DNA of 64,000 nt from Bullera alba (lineage: Eukaryota > Basidiomycota > Tremellomycetes > Tremellales > Bulleraceae), in assembly GCA_001600095.1 (NCBI GenBank), contig BCIX01000001.1, forward strand, positions 5,233,198 to 5,297,197, written 5' to 3'. Shown piece after piece: positions 58,295-64,000 of the stretch. The notes under the pieces are model-generated. The model made no database searches, was not told where the DNA came from, and worked only from the letters and a program-made list of their open reading frames with translations. The translations under genes were made by a program, and so were the position numbers. Each line of letters opens with the position of its first letter. Position 1 is the first letter of the stretch.

Positions 58295-59159
58295 ATGGGT
58301 TGTGAGTAGCATAGACAGGGAGATTGCTGAGTTGGGGACATGCTGACGATTCTGCCCGCTCTCTCTCGACTCCGCGCTCATCACTCCCGCCCACTTGTCG
58401 ATTGCCTTGAACGAATCTTACATCTCGCTCGGACCAAATGATAAATCTGTCCCATAGCCAACAAGCCTAGAGGTCTCCAAGCCGCCAGGAAGCTCAGGAC
58501 GACGAGGAGGGAGAACAGATGGGCCGACAAGAACTACAAGAAGAGGGCTCTCGGAAAGTTCTACAAGACCTCGCCAACTGGAGGTAGTTCCCACGCCAAG
58601 GGTATCGTCCTGGAGAAGGTTAGTGCAGGGCCATGATTGAAAGCATATCGCATAGGTGTAGGAGGAATGGACGCTTGGGATATGAGAAGCGCCTTGTTCT
58701 TCGAGGAACGGAGAATAGGACGGAGGCCAGGAATCGCCCAATAATCAGGAACTCGGACTATGGGCAGTTCACTAACATCTCTTCAGGTCGGTGTCGAGGC
58801 CAAGCAGCCCAACTCCGCTATCCGAAAGTGTGTCCGAGTTCAGCTCATCAAGAACGGAAAGAAGGTCACCGCTTTCGTGCCAAATGACGGTTGTCTCAAC
58901 GTGAGTGATACTAGACATCAGCACTCTACATTTGTGCTGACATACATTCAGTTCACCGACGAGAACGACGAGGTCCTGATCTCCGGTTTCGGTCGACGAG
59001 GAAAGGCCAAGGGTGATATTCCCGGTGTGCGATTCAAGGTCGTCAAGGTTGCTGGTGTCGGTCTCCTCGCTCTCTGGAAGGAGAAGAAGTGAGTGTCCTG
59101 GATGATATGCCCTCGAGGTCTTGTGCTGATGTTGTTATAGGGAGAAGCCACGATCATAA
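58295..59159 (+). CDS. RPS23: Ribosomal protein S23 (uS12), small subunit
   Basis: Decoding-centre protein of the 40S subunit. Five exons (58295-58301, 58458-58618, 58787-58900, 58952-59088, 59141-59159) give 145 aa, the family length. Exon 1 is 7 nt and carries only ATGGGTT. The protein reads [20 protein letters not shown]. It includes the universally conserved [10 protein letters not shown] and the loop VPNDGC with the Pro equivalent to the hydroxylated residue, and it ends KKEKPRS. The first two introns are 156 and 168 nt, three times the local norm; the others are about 50 nt. Such 5'-biased longer introns are common in fungal ribosomal-protein genes. Confidence 0.96.
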
Positions 59160-59472
59160 TCGAGTCACGAGCGAGATTATGCATGTATGATTTCACACGG
59201 GACCTGTCTCTGCAACGAGTTGAGCAATGATCTTCGGCACTATCTTTGGCGTTCTGGGCCAGCGTGTCGTTAAGCAAGAGCAGGAGGATGAAGTCGAGAA
59301 CCAGGGACTGCGATCGCACCGGAGCGTTGCACAAGTCCTGTCAATATCAACGGCAGCACGGGGTCCGATCAAGACGGTGAGGCGTTGACTCGATCAGGTC
59401 ATCATCATTGAACGTTCATCACATGGGTATCCGGATGCTGGGTATGACGGTCGTTCCCTGGTCACGATTTCG
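59160..59472. other. Convergent intergenic region, RPS23 / dynactin p24-like
   Basis: These 313 bp lie between two convergent stop codons, so both 3' UTRs are here. No gene, repeat or RNA is supported. Confidence 0.3.
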
Positions 59473-60367
59473 CTAGTATCTCTGCTTGATCTCTCTCCGC
59501 TTCGCTCTCTCCATGTGCTCAACACTCTGTTCCAAGTCCTCCATGCGCTGTTGCAAATGAAGGAAGAGTTCCGACACGGTGTACGCCTGATTTCGGGTGT
59601 CAGTCTCAGCAGCAGGATGAACTCCAATGACTCACATAGTCGTCGTGTCGCCGTAGTAGTCGTGCGACTTCAGCACGAGCGTCGGCAACCGCGTCTGTCC
59701 TCTGCTTCGCAGCCTGAGCTTGCGCTATGACCTCTGGCTTTAACGGTAACAAGGCTGCGATAGTCTCAGCACACAGGGACCTATCAATGCGGGCGGAATA
59801 CTCGCATACCTTCCAAATTCCCGCTACCCTCTACACCTCTCTGTTTGAGGGTTTCAATCTCCCTCAAATCCCTCTCTGCAGCGACAATGTCTCCCTTGGC
59901 CTCGAGCAGGATGGCAATCTTGGCAGAGTCGGGTAACAGATCCGACGGCCTGACTGCATGGTCGACAGGGTCATCTCCGGCTTTGTTGTCACCTCCCTGG
60001 TCTTCTGAGGTGGTATGCGCTTCGGATCCCGGTATCGACAAGAGATGTTTATAGCTCTCGTCTACATCAAGGCCGGACTGATCAGTCCGAGCACCATTTG
60101 ACGAGTTTGCCCTTGGAGCCCGCACTCACACCCGTTCAGGAGTCGTTTGAGAGCATCACTCTGGCTACCTGTCCTCTCCAAGCCGTCCTGAATACCGCGC
60201 AACTTCCTGCTGACGTCGAGGTTTGATTCTGATCCACCACCTGATCTACGCGTTGATGGACCGGCGTCGTAGGAGCTCTGGACACCGAGGATTTGTGCTT
60301 CCAGCGTCTGTAGTCTGATGGTGAGCGGTAGCAGAGCTTCCAAGCTGTCAGGAGCGTGTGAGGCCAT
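59473..60367 (-). CDS. Probable dynactin subunit 3 (p24/DCTN3-like)
   Basis: Four exons (60130-60367, 59810-60061, 59636-59754, 59473-59586) give 240 aa, almost all helical. It begins MASHAPDSLEALLPLTIRLQTLEAQILG, like the LQARVEELE..VYG start of animal p24. The middle has LLNGYESYKHLLSIPG, then DSAKIAILLEAKGDIVAAERDL, which corresponds in position to the IPDASKLQFILAEE block. A C-terminal coiled coil follows (YTVSELFLHLQQRMEDLEQSVEHME). Size and heptad layout fit the dynactin shoulder subunit, which would act in dynein-driven transport. The similarity is distant and judged by eye, so another small coiled-coil protein is possible. The last three junctions use standard signals. Confidence 0.5.
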
Positions 60368-60669
60368 CGTGATCAGACCGAGCGATGTAGTCGATACTGA
60401 TGCGACACCACACCCAGCTAGTATGGATATCAGGTCTATGGATACGCGTTGCGACGACTTTAAGCTTAGAGTCAAGGGCCGCATTAGCGGACCTGAATTG
60501 GACCTGAATGACACCTTCGTTCGAGTTTCAGAATTCGTTAGTGCGAGTAGACAACTAGTTTTGAGTGCAAGTTTGTGCGTTTGCTTCTTCCCATCCATCA
60601 GCTCTGCCAGTGTGTACTCTGTACTACTTGTGTCCCACGCCTGAAATTCACACTGCCAGTATTCCGACC
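60368..60669. promoter_or_regulatory. Divergent p24-like / MOG1 promoter region
   Basis: These 302 bp lie between divergent start codons. There is no supported gene and no recognisable site. Confidence 0.3.
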
Positions 60670-61509
60670 ATGGCCAACGACCCCGCGCCCCAGCTCGCAG
60701 CTAAGCCCCTCTTCGGCGGGGCTATCGCCATGAGCCTGCCAGTGAATTACGGAGACGCTAGGTAAATGACCACCTTGGCGGTGTGGACAACGACCGATCA
60801 CTGACGCGTGTATGTCCTAGTGACTTGCGGCAGATTCCAGACAACCAAGAAGTATTCCTCTCGCCGTCTTCGGATACATCGCTCGTTGTCGAGGTGCTAG
60901 CCATGGTTGAGGATGGTCAGGCGTCGACGGACCTTTGGGAAGCTGTCAAGTGAGTTAGATAGGATCTAGGCCATACTATTGCAACGATAGTCACTGGATT
61001 CACGTCTTCCGGGCGTGCGGATCCCATAAATACTGTTCGCTGACAGCCATGACTATCGTAGATTCCACTTCGAGTCCATCGCCCACGATAACGCATCGCT
61101 TTCTTCAGACATTCTCACCCCTCCGCCCAACGACCACATCGTCTCCCAAGTCACTAGATTGGACTCTACCAGCTCTTTAATAAACCTCGACACCCCTGCA
61201 CCTCAGATCCTGACTGGACTTCAGAGAATACACAAGTTCAGTCACAATCCAACGGGAGCCCCTCGCGCCGGACACGAGGACGATACGCCAGACGAGGTAT
61301 TCATCGGAGTAGCGCTATGGCGAGTCTGGATTGAGAATGCTTCCACTAGTACCTCGAAGAGAGCCGATTTGGTGTGCAGTGTCAATGTGAACCTGAGCTC
61401 TGAGGATGGTACAGGACCCGCAGAGAGGAATACGGTCGAGGAGTGGTGGTTGCGGAGTGTGGGGAGTCTGAGAATACGGGACTGGGACCTCTTTGGGGAT
61501 ACGGAATGA
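60670..61509 (+). CDS. MOG1: Mog1 Ran-binding protein
   Basis: Nuclear protein that binds Ran/Gsp1 and affects its nucleotide state in nuclear import. Three exons (60670-60761, 60821-60949, 61062-61509) give 222 aa. The family start LFGGAIAMSLPVNYGDASDLRQIPDNQEVFL is unmistakable and is assembled across the first junction. VEVLAMVEDGQ follows, and later EVFIGVALWRVWIENASTSTSKRADLVCSVNVN and the C-terminal WWLRSVGSLRIRDWDLFG. The second intron (60950-61061) is 112 nt, longer than the local norm. It converges on CUL3. Confidence 0.95.
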
Positions 61510-61749
61510 TCTGTCGTCCGTCGATTATCAATCTCGTATAACTGGCTTGTCAGCTCAGGCTGGAGGAATCAACACTGTATCATATAGAGACTTTACATGG
61601 GTACAAATAGATTTCGTATGTGTACATTGTGCTACCGCTCCAGAGCGTCTGTAGAGTAGCGTGGACGCGCCGTGACCATGCAACGTGACGGAAGAAATGC
61701 AGTGTTGGGCAACAAGCCTTGTATGCGATGCGTGAATGAGTGGAAACAC

Positions 61750-64000
<2,251 letters not shown>

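Noticed and set aside
58302..58457. C/D-box snoRNA in RPS23 intron 1
   Set aside because: CTGA and ATGATAAA strings occur, but their order and spacing do not form a C...D pair with a terminal stem.

Overview
The window is 64 kb of nuclear DNA from a fungus. I place it in the basidiomycete yeasts, most likely Tremellomycetes (relatives of Cryptococcus and Kwoniella). This is inferred from intron density and gene content; no species marker was tested. Almost every gene is broken by many 33-60 nt introns with GTNNGY donors, CTNAY-like branch sites and NAG acceptors. The genes are single, densely packed and alternate between strands. I rebuilt each model by joining exons so that the frame stays open and family motifs are restored. 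For every gene with a confident call, exon lengths sum to a multiple of three. I saw no operons, CRISPR array, transposon, rRNA or convincing tRNA.

Layout. 0-2 kb: the 3' end of an unrecognised gene (+) converging on an unrecognised 249-aa protein (-). 2.1-10 kb: APC/C activator CDH1, deadenylase CCR4, and an unrecognised acidic/coiled-coil protein (all +). 10.4-13.4 kb: two neighbouring unrecognised genes (+) that look like old, diverged tandem copies. 13.7-18.5 kb: a PP2C phosphatase (+) converging on a NIPA-type Mg2+ transporter (-). 19.4-24.1 kb: a 3-hydroxyacyl-CoA dehydrogenase and an MFS transporter (+). 24.4-30.6 kb: the U3 snoRNP protein PWP2 (-), an HMMR-like coiled-coil protein (+), and a PIG-X/Pbn1-like GPI mannosyltransferase subunit (-). 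30.9-40.9 kb: HEM14 (+), then SET2, a dilute (DIL)/ankyrin protein and a GPATCH11-like protein (all -). 42.1-55 kb: the 2,436-aa alpha-1,3-glucan synthase AGS1 and Mediator MED13 (+). 55.2-57.8 kb: a YwrD-type gamma-glutamyltransferase (-). 58.3-64 kb: RPS23 (+), a probable dynactin p24 (-), MOG1 (+), and the 3' part of CUL3 (-, running off the end).

The genes do not form one pathway. They are housekeeping functions: cell cycle and ubiquitin (CDH1, CUL3), mRNA and transcription (CCR4, MED13, SET2), ribosome (PWP2, RPS23), nuclear transport (MOG1), haem (HEM14), GPI anchor and cell wall (PIG-X, AGS1), and transport (NIPA, MFS).

The most unusual signals are these. (1) The gamma-glutamyltransferase gene has 18 exons, including a 3-nt micro-exon that restores a conserved Asp-Thr-Arg motif, and further exons of 12, 18 and 19 nt. 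(2) The 10.4-13.4 kb gene pair has no recognisable family. (3) SET2 and the adjacent DIL/ankyrin gene carry almost only 33-37 nt introns. (4) The introns of RPS23 are long, and one could host an H/ACA-like RNA.
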